Below the pieces are notes generated by a model. The model worked only from the letters and a program-made list of their open reading frames with translations, did no database searches and had not been told where the DNA came from. A program made the translations under genes and the position numbers. Below, in pieces: positions 24,498-35,868 of a DNA stretch of 64,000 nt; within the stretch, counting starts at the first letter, position 1, and every line of letters begins with the position of its first letter. The DNA is from Mangifera indica (Eukaryota > Streptophyta > Magnoliopsida > Sapindales > Anacardiaceae): contig NC_058152.1 of assembly GCF_011075055.1 (NCBI RefSeq), forward strand, positions 11,647,228 to 11,711,227, in the 5' to 3' direction.

Positions 24498-24660
24498 ATA
24501 AAACTATGTATATATAGTTTTAAATAAACAATCAAGTTCTTAGATAATGTGTCATCATATTAGATAATTTTAAATTAAGGATAAAATAAAATATAATTAC
24601 ATGATGATACATAATTTAAGTACCTAATTATGTACTCAAAGCTAAATGTGCATGACATTG
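24498..24660. mobile_element. MITE-like tail of M2
   Basis: Shows the TAATTTTAAATTAAGGATAA core and a GTGCATGACATTG right end like the MITE in gene C intron 6. Confidence 0.5.
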
Positions 24661-24733
24661 CTTATTGACTTCTTGATAATTTTGATTCATACTTTTTTGT
24701 AGTGGAATCCTATGGGTACTTTGTGTGAAATAA

Positions 24734-27700
24734 TGTTTACTTTCCTATTTAGTTAGATTCTAATTGGATCTAATTCTGATTAATTTGATTCGATCTGGAT
24801 CTAATTTGATTTGGCTTTAATTTGACATTATTTTGATTTGATATATATATATTTTTTGTTTTATAGGATTAGATTTCATTTTCAGATTACTCTGTAATAT
24901 TATAAATTTTGCAATATTTTGTCGATAATATTTATTCAGTTTACAATCTAATTTCATAACACTTATATGGTATCAGAGCGACTAACATCCTCTTGTACGT
25001 CTTACTTTAAAATTTACCCTTTTCCCAAAAGAAACTCTAATATTTTTTAGTTTTGCAAAACTACCAAATCTCCCTTTTTTTTAGGGTTTTCTCTTTACTT
25101 TGGCAAATTTTTGTTAACCCCCACATATTTTTCAGCTTTACGTCACCACCCTTAACCTTTGGAGCATTGCTGTTTCTCTCTTCTCCTTTCCCAAATTATA
25201 GCTCACTGTCTGAAAATCTTCCTCCTTTGTTTTTGGTAGCGTTTCATGCCTAAGACTAAACTGACATCAATCATTTCTTCCTTATTGGTGTTTTTCCTTC
25301 TCGATAACCTCTTCGATGCAACACCATTTTCCTTTACGGTGTTGTTGCTGTGATTCTCTGTCTCTCCCAAGAATCATTGTTTTTTTTAGCTTGAGCATTT
25401 GTTTGAACTCTCCAATGCTGATGTCAACATCCTTCTTAGTTGCATTGAGTTTTTTCCCTCCTTCTCACATGGTTGAACATCTCCCGCTGCATTTTCGTCA
25501 CTAGTAAAGCTTGATCTTTGGTCGACTTCCTAGTGCTTTCATGGTAGATTTCACTACTTCTACCTTGATGGTAGCTTCTAGTAGTCCACCTCTTGGATTT
25601 CCATTGCCAGCGGCTACCACTTATAGTTCTTTAATAGTGGCCACTCCTTTATTGAGGCCATTACACATTTCTACCAAGGCGGTTAGTTCTTTCACTTTGG
25701 GTTCATCTTCTTTGTTGCCCCAGCTGCCTATAATAGTCAACATTGGTAGTTATTTCTCTTCTCTTATGGTACATGACACTTACCATACTTGGAAGTCCTA
25801 ATTTATTGATGTGCTTGCCATTCATGATCTATAAAACTTTATTGTCGATGATGCACCACCTCTACCACCTTTTCTTCCTAATAGTTCCCTTAATCCATCT
25901 CACTCTTATTGGTTATGTGTTGATCGATTAATTTTGACTTGGATTAAATCTACGGTCTCACCCTCGATTGTTCAGTCTTTGTTACTACCTTGTGTCATTA
26001 TTGTTGAAACCCAGGCTTTGCTTGATTGACGTTTGAATCCAATTTTTGGAATTCATCTTTGATCCATTTGTGACAAGTTACGCACTCTCTAGAAAATTTT
26101 TGATCAAACTATGACCGATTATCTCATTGATGCCAAGTCCATATTTGACTCACTTGCTACAATTGCTTTTTCTATTTTGATCATTGATTTTATGAAGTAT
26201 GTTGTCGATGGCTTAGGTCCTGAGTACCAATTTTTTATCACTTCACCACACTTTTGACCATTCATGACCTTTGATGAACTGTATGATATTCTCCTCCATG
26301 AAGAACACCTTTAAAATAAACATTGTGGTATGTCTACTCTAGTTATTGTTATGCCTGTTACTCAATCCTTTAATCTTTAGGCTTATCCAATTCTTCTTAC
26401 AAGCGTGACATTTATGGTAAAAATAAAAGTCTGTGTGGTTATGGTAGTGGTAGTGGTGGTCCATTTATTCTTTGTTGACAAACCACATATCAACCTCCTT
26501 TTCTCCCAACTTTTGTCGGTGTTCTTTCTCATGGTGCTTGTTAGATTTGTGATAAACAAGGGCATTCTGCTCATGTTTGTCCACAATAAGAAAATTTTGC
26601 CTATATAACAGATTTAATGACCACTTCTTTGGCCATTGTGTCCATGTGTGATCCATTTGAGTCAAGTTGGGTTTTTGATTCTGGAGTTACACATCACATG
26701 ACACCTAACACTTCCATCTTGTCATCTTCTTAACCTCACATTGGTATGTCTTCTCTAATTGTTAGGAATGGTCATCATTATCAATTTCACATTAGGGGTT
26801 TGTGTCTCTATTTAAATCTACTCATTCTCTAATTATCTTATTTGATGTGTTGTGTGTACCACGTTACATAAAAATTTGTTGTCCATTCATAAATTCACTT
26901 TTGATACTAATTCTGTTTGTCTTCTTGACTAATCTGGTTTTGTGATTAAGGACAAACAGATAGGACAAATTCTTCTCTTTGGTTGCAGCAGCAATGATCT
27001 CTATCAATTAACTCCTCTAGTCATATATCTTATTCGTCTCTTCGTGTCTTATTTGATGTTTGACATCATTGTTTTGCTCATCCATCATCTATAAACTGTA
27101 CTTGCCTTTGTGTCTAGTGTAGATCATCGTTCGTCGAATCTTCCCTCTATTTGTTTCATATGTCCTTTTAGTAAAAGACATCGCCTTTGATTTACTTAAC
27201 AGACTTACATAACTCGTTGACCTCTCAAGCTTCTTCACCTTGATGTTTGGGGTCCCGTTCTTGTTCTATCGTTATCGTCTTTTAGATATTATTTGTCTAT
27301 TGTTGATGAATTTAGTAGATATGCATGGTTATACCCTATATTTAAAAAGTCTAATGTTACTACTGTCTTTGTTAAATTTAAGTTAATGATAGAAAACCTT
27401 TTTTCTTGTTCTATTTAAATTATCCATTTTGATGGTGCTGGTAAATTTGATAATACATTGTTTTGTTCTTTTCTTGAGTCTCATGCCATTATACATCAGT
27501 TATCTTGTCCTTACACCCCTCCCCAAAATGGTGTTGTTGAGAGGAACATTGTGACATAGCAAAAAAAAGACGTTATCTCTTATTACAAGCTAACTCCCTG
27601 TTTTTTTGGTGAAGACATTTTCTATTGCTATGTTTTTGATTAATAGGTTGCCCACACCACTGCTCAAGAATATAAGTCCCTTTGAAGTTCTTTGTTAGTG

Positions 27701-28370
27701 CTTATCGAACTATGACTTTTTGTTATGCTTGTTATCCCCTACTCACTTTGACTACTCCACATAAAAAAGCTCTTCAATCTGTTCTTTGCTTATTCTTGGG
27801 GTATGATGCTTCACATCGTGGATATCAGTGTCTCTATATGCCTACTGGTCATCTTTGTATCTCCTATCATGTGCTGTTTTATGAGATTGTATTCTTTGGC
27901 TATGTTGTTTGATCCTCCCTCCTTAGAGTCTTCTTTAGGGTTTCACTCGTTGTCAGTTCTCTTTACCTTTCTTCAGATGTCCAATATGATAGGCTCACAT
28001 CTCTTTCATCTGCCTGTTGTGCCATCTGAGTCCATGCAACTTGAAAACAACTCTTAACAAGTTTTTGAGACTACTGGTCCTCTTAATTCACCCTCAATTG
28101 CTCTTGCCTCTTTGGACACATTTATATTTGATCGATTTGAGACATCTCCTCTCAAGCCCAAGTTTCGAAGTATTAATGAGATCATGACTTCCTCTTCTCA
28201 TCTGATTCCTTGGCTCTTACCGTCAAAACACTTAATCCTGCATTCCATGAGCCTACCACTTTTAAGCAAGCTCAGTCTTTTCCACATTGGCATCAGGTCA
28301 TGAATGAGAAATATGATGCCCTTATGAGAGACAACACTTGAGTTCTTGTTCTGCCATCTTTTTAGTTAAA
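24734..28370 (+). mobile_element. Second Ty1/copia element, 3'-truncated (unit 1)
   Basis: A short 5' LTR (24734-24961, TG...CA) is followed by a perfect primer site TGGTATCAGAGC at 24968-24979. The gag-pol remnant holds a zinc knuckle (26539-26580, broken by TAG), a protease DSGVTHHMT motif near 26677, integrase HLDVWGP near 27237 and TPPQNGVVER near 27515, and the beginning of the reverse transcriptase near 28240-28365. The rest of pol and the 3' LTR are missing. Confidence 0.85.
25511..28365 (+). pseudogene. Gag-pol remnant of second copia (unit 1)
   Basis: Gag, protease and integrase pieces lie in several frames with many stops; pol ends inside the early RT region (MNEKYDALMR). One RT-region stop (TGA at 28339-28341) reads TGG in unit 2, so some decay post-dates the duplication. 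Confidence 0.85.
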
Positions 28371-28552
28371 TTCTTTACAATAATTACAAATCAAATCACT
28401 ATAATTCATTTTCATTTTCTTTATAGGAAGTTAAAGTTAAGTTCTTTATTGCAGTCAAGTAGTAAAACAATCATCATGGTACTAGAATTTATCAATAGAA
28501 TTCATGAAATTATTCTATTTGAGATAATATATGGTATGAATTAGCACGACAA

Positions 28553-28736
28553 AAGTAAGAACAGTAGAAAGTAGTAAAGATAGAAATGACAAAGAAAGAG
28601 ATTGATAGTTATCGCAAATACTAATTAAAAGCTCTTAATTAACACCGATACATCTACACAGGCACAAAGCCAGAAGCCTTATTAATACACTGAAACGCTA
28701 AAAGAGATGATTAATTTTGTCGTATAATAAATTGTT
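28553..28736 (-). other. 3' flank of gene B
   Basis: Matches the DNA just past the stop of gene D (35690-35868), for example 'GTAGAAAGTAGTAAAGATA' and 'CTTAATTAACAC', so it is the ancestral 3' UTR/downstream region. 28371-28552 before it is unassigned. Confidence 0.6.
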
Positions 28737-30867
28737 TCATGCCAAACATTCGGGTACTGACTCCATTGCTGCTTCAAAATCCTCTAATGTGATGGTAAGC
28801 AGTTCATCCCTATCAGAACAATCATCACTGAGCCTAAGATCCAGATTCCCCTTAGCATTATTTAACATTATATCCACTAAACCTCCATTCATTTTCATAC
28901 GCTGCGTTTTTATTGTCTCTCTCTTTATTAACTCTGCAATGGCATCTACAGTACAAGAGGAATGCAATTTAAACCCATGTAACAAGCTATCCTTCGGCAG
29001 ATTTTTCATCTTGATATGTAGAACATTAGCCAATTCTTCACAGCTCAGATCTTTAAAATTGAAAATGTTCGTAACCCTTCTGCTGAAACCTTCATTAGAA
29101 GATATTACACGTTGCATTGCTTCATTATAGCCAGCAAATATGACTAACACTTTTCCACTGTCCATACAAGACATGATTTCTTCTAAGGCTTCTAACCCAT
29201 AGTCACGACCACTTCTCTCTTCCGGTATTAGTCTATATGCTTCATCCACAAAAAGTATACCTCCCTCCGCTTCTTCGATCTGTACATCAAATTATTATTA
29301 TTTTTTTGTTAAAATAAATCATATAATCTAATATATGTTTCTAAGATGTTATGCATTTTGACACATAAATGGTAAAGAGAGGATACAAGTCCATCAAATT
29401 ATATACTTTTTTTAAAGCAAAGTGGTGTACCTTCTCCCTAGTCTTTGGTCCAGTGTGACCAATATATTCGCCAACTAAATCTGTCCGTTGAACTTCTTTT
29501 ACTTTGTCAGATTGCAAAATTCCCACACTATGGAGTAGTCTTCCAAGGATGCGAGCCACCATTGTCTTACCTATCCAATATGAAAAAGGGATATTTCGGT
29601 GAACAAAATATTCCAGCAGCAATTTTAAGTGATAAAGTGAACGGCAATTTTACCTGTTCCAGGATTTCCCAGAAATGCCATGTGAGGAAGTCTTCCAGCA
29701 GTACCAATTTTCAGTCCAATGGCCTTACGCCTTTCATTCAAAAGAATGCCCTTTGCCCATTTCCGAAGCTGCATCTTGAGTTCATCCATACCCACAATAT
29801 TTGATAGCTCTTTTTCGAGGGCATCCATCCTTTCTTTTTGCTTCTTGCAGGCTTCAAGTAACTTTTTGTTTCGTTGTTTTACTTGATGCGAGAGCATTAA
29901 ATCAAGCAACTTCCCACTTTCTTTGATTTTTGAAACATGATCTATAGGAGTCATGTCCTCCTGCATTCAAAGTTGCTTAGATTACTACTATTTAGCAAGA
30001 AATAAATTTATTATTTCACAGAATAAAATATATACATCATCTGTAGCATCACAATTTGCATTATTCTCGAGCAATGTCTCGACAATTGAGCAGCCTTCAG
30101 CTCGAATTGCGTAACAAACAGAAAGCATTAATGGTGTCACTCCATACTGCATATAAAAATGCGGAAAGAATGAAGGAAAAAAAAATATTACTTTCACATT
30201 TTTCAGGAAAAGTGTTACTGAACGAGAAGATAAGACAATTATTAAAAAGCACCTTAGTTTTTGCTTCAACAGGAGCACCATGAGCAAGAAGTAATTTTGC
30301 AGCTTCATTAGACCCGTTCTCTGCTGCTACGTGCAATGGTGTTTCTCCATACTGCAAAACTCAAGAGGTCAAAAACACAAAATATTTATCAGAAATTTTT
30401 CCCTTTTGTAACTAAGCAGTCATATTTTTCCCTTAATAAAGAGCACATACCATATTTTTTGCTTCGAAATCAACTTTATCATCTCCTTTCCATTCAAGCA
30501 GAAATTTCACTATTTCTGTCCTGTTTTTACCAGCAGAGAGATGAAGGGGTGTCTCCAACTTCTGCGCTTAAACCAAAATAATTTCATAATTGCAAGATAA
30601 ACATAGTCAACTTATTCTTTACTAATTTGTTGAAAAAACCCTCTGAAAAACCAATTGACAAAATCTAATTATTTCAAGTGGATATGTATACATGAATAAA
30701 AAATAATACTAAAAAATAAATCTTACAATTGCATTTTTTGCGTTGAGAAGAGATGGGTCATCTTGAATTAGCTTCTGAAACCCTTCTATATCCCCAGACT
30801 GAGCACAATCATGAATGGTTGTATGTTTTTCAGATCCTGATGATTGTGTATGATGACCATTCTCCAT
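28737..30867 (-). CDS. Ankyrin-repeat / CbbX-like AAA+ ATPase, copy B (483 aa)
   Basis: Seven exons on the minus strand: 30727-30867, 30451-30561, 30253-30351, 30036-30146, 29654-29960, 29431-29570, 28737-29279; all GT-AG, total 1452 bp. Residues 1-154 hold four ankyrin repeats, one per exon. About 155-215 is a charged helix-rich linker (KQRNKKLLEACKKQKERMD). The AAA+ core follows: Walker A GNPGTGKT at 252-259, Walker B GGILFVDEAY with D315/E316, sensor-1-like AGYN near 352-355, and an arginine-finger candidate in NEGFSRRV near 365-372. There is no signal or transit peptide, so it is probably cytosolic or nuclear. AAA+ proteins of this type use ATP hydrolysis to remodel a partner; the partner is unknown. 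It is head to head with C. Confidence 0.93.
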
Positions 30868-30955
30868 GTCTGTTTGTCTTCTCTCTTGATGACTAATTAA
30901 GAAGATTAAAAAGAAGAAAATAGAACAAAGCAAGAACAAACACAGATTTAGTTCG

Positions 30956-30963
30956 CTTTTATA
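30956..30963 (-). promoter_or_regulatory. TATA box of copy B
   Basis: TATAAAAG on the minus strand, 89 bp above the ATG at 30867. Confidence 0.65.
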
Positions 30964-31521
30964 AGCATTTATTTTGCTTACTTTGATTACGTAACGCGTT
31001 AAACGTCACCATGGAATACTATGTAATCTTCAATGAAGTTTCATCAGGTATATTTGCAAGCACTAGATCATTTTTTTCTCCCAGCATATATTGCAAGTTC
31101 TTGGAAAATTCTGTGAGGTCACAACTTCCAATTAATTTACGCTTGTGATCAAGGCCACCATTGGATAACTATTTATTATACTTTATTTCTACTTTCATCC
31201 TTTTTTCTATCTTTTCCAGGAAGTTGCGCTCTGCCTTTTTCTATTTATTGTGTTCCTTGAAGATGCCCTTCAAGCCTGAAATGATAAAAAACTCTGAATC
31301 ATAGGACTTGGGTGAGAACGTTTCATTTCTTTGTGTTTTTGTTGGAATAATGAAGTTTACGTTCGAAAAAATTTCCTTTAAAGTTAAAGGCCGAAAGAAT
31401 AATGCGCACCCAAGGTTTGCTGAAATAACATGTTCTCCCTTAAAGTTTTAAAAAGCTAAATTCCCACCCAAGGTTTGCTGAAATGACAAAATCCCACCCA
31501 TTAAGTTTTTTTCCTTTTGTA

Positions 31522-31659
31522 GCAATGCTATGTGTACACATTTTGCATATATAGATTATGTGTTACTTTATCTTTAATTTAAATTTATCCAATTATATAA
31601 TAACATATTATCTGTATATTTAAATTATATACCAAAAATATATACACATAATTTTATTG
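31522..31659. mobile_element. Small MITE in the B/C promoter region
   Basis: Homologue of 1888-2025 at the same relative site, so the insertion predates the duplication of the gene pair. Confidence 0.5.
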
Positions 31660-32118
31660 TTTTGTTTAATAGAATAAAATATAGTACCATATTGCTTATA
31701 CCACTGACAAATAAATTTAGTAAATAATTAATTTTTTTTTTTTTTATATATCTATATGTATTGGCTTGAAATATATATATCAACTCATTTCATTTATTCC
31801 TTAATTTTGAAAAAAGAAATATAAATTCTATATGAAACAATCTCTAAAGTAAACATGAAAAAAAGTTAAGAGTTGAAGGTGGCCCGTTCACAAAATGTGA
31901 AGCCGTTAATATATCTAAAAATAACTTAGACATACAAGCGCTCCTTTTTAGAAAGAAAAAGAAAGTAGCACTAGGTCGATTCATCTTTCTTCAATGGAAG
32001 ACAAATACAACCAGAACGCAAATGAAACTTCCATGAAGATTCCTTTGTATTCCATGGTGACGTTTAACATGTTACGCAGTAAAAATTAAGCAAATTAATT
32101 AATTAGCATTTAGATGCT

Positions 32119-32126
32119 TATAAAAA
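32119..32126 (+). promoter_or_regulatory. TATA box of copy C
   Basis: TATAAAAA lies 82-89 bp before the ATG at 32208. The same box is preserved in the exon-1 fragments of the 4-kb modules. Confidence 0.65.
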
Positions 32127-32207
32127 GCCAAATAAATCTCTCTTTGTTCTTGCTCTATTTTTACTTTGTTCTCTCTCCTCAATTATCAAGAGAGAAGATA
32201 AAAATAT

Positions 32208-34605
32208 ATGGAGGGTGATCAGGATAAACAACCATCAGGATCTGAGAAACGTAGAACTATTCATGACTATGCTCAGTTGGGGGATCTTGAGGGGTTTCAG
32301 AAGCTACTTCAGGATAATCCATCTCTTCTCAAAGAAAGAAATGCATTTGTAAGATTAATTTTTTTTTTTCGTTTTATATTTTAATTAATGAATATACATA
32401 TCCACTTGAAAGAAATCTATTTTGCCAATTGGTTCTTTAAAGGGTTGTTTTAAGTAAATGGTCGTAAATATTAAAGGGCTCTGGATCAAAAACGGGAATT
32501 AATAAGAAATGAAGAAAGGGTTATGGACAAATTACGAAAGTGACAATAATTACGATTCTTTGATTAAGCTGTGTGTTTTTCTTCCAATTTATGTAGTCAT
32601 TTTGGTTTAACTGCAGATGTTTGAGACACCCCTTCATGTTTCTGCTAGTAACAACAAGACAGAAATAGTGAAATTTCTGCTTGATGAATGGAAAGGAAAT
32701 GATAAAGTTGACTTGGAAGTGAAAAATATGGTATGTGTTCTTGATGAGAAAAAGGGGGGAAAAATCTGTTATATATATTTATCAGGTTTTTGATCTGTTG
32801 AGTCTTGCAGCATGGAGAAACTCCATTGCATGTAGCAGCCAAGAATGGATGTAATGAAGCTGCAAAATTACTACTTTCTCATGGTGCTCTCGTTGAAGCC
32901 AAAACTAAGGTGCTTTCTAATTGTACCACTTTTCCAAAAGAATAATATTATGTGGATAAATAAATTATATAAACTTATTTGTATAAACTTAATTGACAGT
33001 TTATGGTTTAATGACGTGATTGTTTATTTTTTATTCACTTCAAAATCATCCGGCCATTTTTATTCAAATTTTCTCTTTTCTTCATGCAGTATGGAGTGAC
33101 ACCATTAAATCTTTCTATTTGTCACTCAATTCTAGCTGAAGACTGTTCAATTGTGGAGACATTGCTTGAGAACAATGCAGATTGTGATGCTATAGATGAT
33201 GTATGTATTTTACATTCTAAAACAATAACTAAATTTATTTCTTGTTAATTAAATAACAATAATTTAAGTAACTTTGAATATACAGGAGGGCCTGACTCCT
33301 GTAGATCATCTTTTAAAAATCCAAGTAAGTGGGAAGTTGTATGATTTATTAATCTCTCATCAAGAAAAGCAACGAAATAAGAAGTTACATGAAACATGCA
33401 AGAACCAGAAAGAAAAGATGGATACCCTCGAAAAAGAGCTATCAAATATTGTGGGTCTGGATGAACTCAAGATGCAACTACGGATATGGGCAAAGGGCAT
33501 TCTTTTGAATGAGAGGCGTAAGGCAATGGGACTAAAAATTGGCACTGTTGGAAGACTTCCTCACATGGCTTTTCTAGGAAATCCTGGAACAGGTGAAATT
33601 GCTGCTTACTTAATATTAACAGTTACAATTACTGCTGGAATAATTAATCTTTCATACCGGATAGGCAAGACTATGGTGGCTCGAATCCTTGGAAGACTAC
33701 TCCATAGTGTGGGAATTTTGCAAACTGACAGAGTAAAAGAAGTTCAACGGGCAGATTTAGTTGGTGAATATGTTGGTGAAACTGGATATAAGACCAGGAA
33801 CGTGGTATAATTGATATAATTTTCTGGATTTCTATCCTCTCTTTACCTTTTATATTTCAAAAAATAAAATTATGCATACCAATTTGGAATGTATAATAGG
33901 TATATATTGGATGTGTGTCATCTAATAATTATCTAGTGATTCTAAATTAAAAATAAAGTAATATTCAATCATATAATGATATATCATATATGTATTCATT
34001 TGTATACTTGAAAGTAGGTGCGCATAACATTACTCTATTTCAAAATTCACAATAATAATATTTATGCACAGATCAAAGAAGCAGAGGGAGGTATACTTTT
34101 TGTGGATGAAGCCTATCGACTGGTGCCAGAGGACAGAAGTCCTTGTGACTATGGGCTAGAAGCCTTGGAAGAGATCATGTCTAGTATGGACAATGGAAAA
34201 GTTTTAGTCATATTTGCAGGCTACAATGAAGCAATGCAACTTGTGATATCTTCTAATGAAGGTTTCAGCAGAAGGGTTACAAAAATTTTCAAGTTTGAAG
34301 ATCTGAGTTGTGAAGAATTAGCTAATATTCTCCATATCAAGATGAATAATCAAGCGAAGGATAGCTTGTTTCATGGGTTTAAATTACATTCTTCTTGTAG
34401 TAAGGAGGCTATTGCAGAGCTAATAGAGAAAGCAACAACGAAAAAGCAGCGAATGAAAATGAATGGAGGTTTAGTGGATATAATGTTGAATAATGCTAAG
34501 GGGAATCTGGATCTTAGGATTGGTGATGATTGTGCAGAGAGTGAAGAATTGCTTACCATCAAATTAGAGGACTTTGAAGCAGCTATGAGATTATTACCCC
34601 AATAG
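32208..34605 (+). CDS. Ankyrin-repeat / CbbX-like AAA+ ATPase, copy C (481 aa)
   Basis: Seven exons: 32208-32348, 32617-32730, 32811-32909, 33090-33200, 33286-33592, 33665-33804, 34072-34605; total 1446 bp, all GT-AG. Ankyrin repeats fill residues 1-155, followed by a charged linker. Walker A GNPGTGKT is at 253-260, Walker B GGILFVDEAY with D316/E317, sensor-1-like AGYN at 353-356, and Arg-finger candidates R371/R372. It is the most divergent copy: its N-terminus is MEGDQDKQ rather than MENGHHTQ, exon 2 has one extra codon, the exon-6 end reads RNV where others read REK, and the C-terminus is three codons shorter. Intron 5 (72 bp) is in frame and stop-free. Intron 6 holds a MITE. All motifs are intact, so it is probably functional. 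Confidence 0.93.
33863..34033. mobile_element. MITE in intron 6 of copy C
   Basis: The ends are an imperfect inverted repeat (left AAAATTATGCATACC; right inverted AATGTTATGCGCACC). It lies wholly in the intron, whose counterparts in B, D and E are about 100 bp shorter. Confidence 0.55.
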
Positions 34606-35868
34606 ATGTTTGAACGTTATTGTGCTTTGGAGTGTATCAGCTGAAGTTTTAATTTGTATTTTCAATAATTATTTCAAGTGTTGGGGATGATGAAATCTCT
34701 ACTCTTTCTTTGTGTGATTGTCGAGTAATCTCGATTGATTGAGAATGTGAGGTGAAATTGTTGCACAATCGGTAGTTTCATAAAATAGAAAACCCATTCC
34801 AAGGAAAATAAGATGATAGAAATTACAACGGAGAACCCATTCTAAGGGCAAACGACGGTCGTTCCATACATATATATTAGATTATAATGGAACATTTGTT
34901 CTCAAGAGGAAAACAGCGTCACATAATAGAAATTACTAAAAATGACCTAAGATGTGAGAGCCGTTGTTCTAGAATCTAGAATTAGCAACTCCCGATAGGT
35001 GAACATCCCTTACCTTTGTGATCATCACCAACTTCCTCTGAATCAACCTTTCCTCAACATCTCCGGGTAAGCTAAACATCCCTTACCTCTATATAATCAT
35101 CACCAACTTCTTCTCAACATTTCCCAGTAAATGAAGACTTTAATAGAACAACTACTATCAGATCACACAAATCTCAACACCATAACCAAACAATTTGTAT
35201 TGTAAAGAGTGTAAATCATATTAATCTTATAAGATACCGAACAAAGTAATAAACTATTCATTGACAGATAAAACTGATATCTAACTTTATTGGATTGGTG
35301 AGAAATTATACTTTTCAAACATAAGAGGTGAAGAATATCATTTTATCAAAGTTTGGGCGGACAATAGTCATTTGTCCAACAATAAATTAGTTGTTCATCC
35401 CACATATACAATTAAATTGTATTCCGGAAAAATAACCCCTTTCTTGGGATGAAAATCCAGAGAAATTTCAAAAAGACAACCATCCCAATGTATCTAAACT
35501 GTAACATCACTAAATTAAATTTACGTTCCACAGTCTCCAAATATTGACCATATGTGTCTGCTTTTCTATTTTTGCGCTCTCTTTCCAAGCAATATGGCAC
35601 GCCTTTTTCTTTCGTTTTTGCCACTTTTTTAACCTTATCTTATAATTAAATCCTTTAACAAACAAAAAGGCCGTGAACATCGGGTGACAAAAGTAAAGCT
35701 GTAGAAAGTAGTAAAGATAAGAATGACAAAAAGTAAAGCAGTAGAACTACAAATTAAAAGTTCTTAATTAACACTGAAACATCTAAACAGGCATAAAGCC
35801 AGAAGACTTAATGATAACACTCAAACACTAGAAGAGATTATTATTATTATTTTGTAATTTAAACTGTT
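34606..35868. other. Convergent spacer between C and D with a TG...CA segment
   Basis: 34679-35381 begins TGTTGGGG and ends GTCCAACA, which could be a 703-bp solo LTR, but no flanking target repeat is visible. It contains an imperfect internal tandem repeat of about 90 bp (AACATCCCTTACCT at 35003 and 35087). Its right end (TTTGGGCGGACAATAGTCAT) also resembles the Mutator-like TIRs nearby. The rest would be 3' UTRs of C and D. No gene is seen. Confidence 0.4.

Larger units (their letters stand above)
20550..24660. repeat. 4.15-kb module M2
   Basis: Tandem copy of M1 with many substitutions. It begins upstream of the gene promoter ('ATGTGAAGCCGTTA' near 20565), so its left end is more complete than that of M1. 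Confidence 0.9.
2706..31155. repeat. Large segmental duplication, unit 1
   Basis: Nearly every element here recurs in the same order and orientation at 38344-64000. Offsets are about 35637 at the left, 33525 after a 2.1-kb deletion in unit 2, 33565 after a 48-bp indel, and 32845 from the second 4-kb module to the end. The left edge is set where 2706 and 38344 stop matching upstream. The right edge is only where the window ends. Confidence 0.93.
30868..32207. promoter_or_regulatory. Shared divergent promoter region of genes B and C
   Basis: A 1.34-kb spacer between two intact divergent genes, with a TATA box at each end (30956-30963 minus; 32119-32126 plus). It includes Mutator-like TIR remnants near 31410-31500 and a 138-bp MITE at 31522-31659. 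No third gene is seen. Confidence 0.65.

Noticed and set aside
16432..24660. A CRISPR-like or satellite array
   Set aside because: The repeats are 4-kb modules with gene and transposon content, not short spaced repeats.
24968..24979. tRNA-like sequence TGGTATCAGAGC
   Set aside because: It is the retrotransposon primer-binding site complementary to a tRNA end; no tRNA cloverleaf surrounds it.
28717..29130. A 137-codon plus-strand frame (also at 61577-61975 and 35921-36133)
   Set aside because: It is the antisense shadow of exon 7 of genes B, E and D.
30868..30939. An upstream in-frame start giving copies A, B, D and E a hydrophobic leader (MFLLCSIFFFLIF) like a signal peptide
   Set aside because: That ATG lies only about 17 bp below the TATA box, upstream of where transcription should begin, and copy C has no equivalent. 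The start at MENGHH aligns with C.
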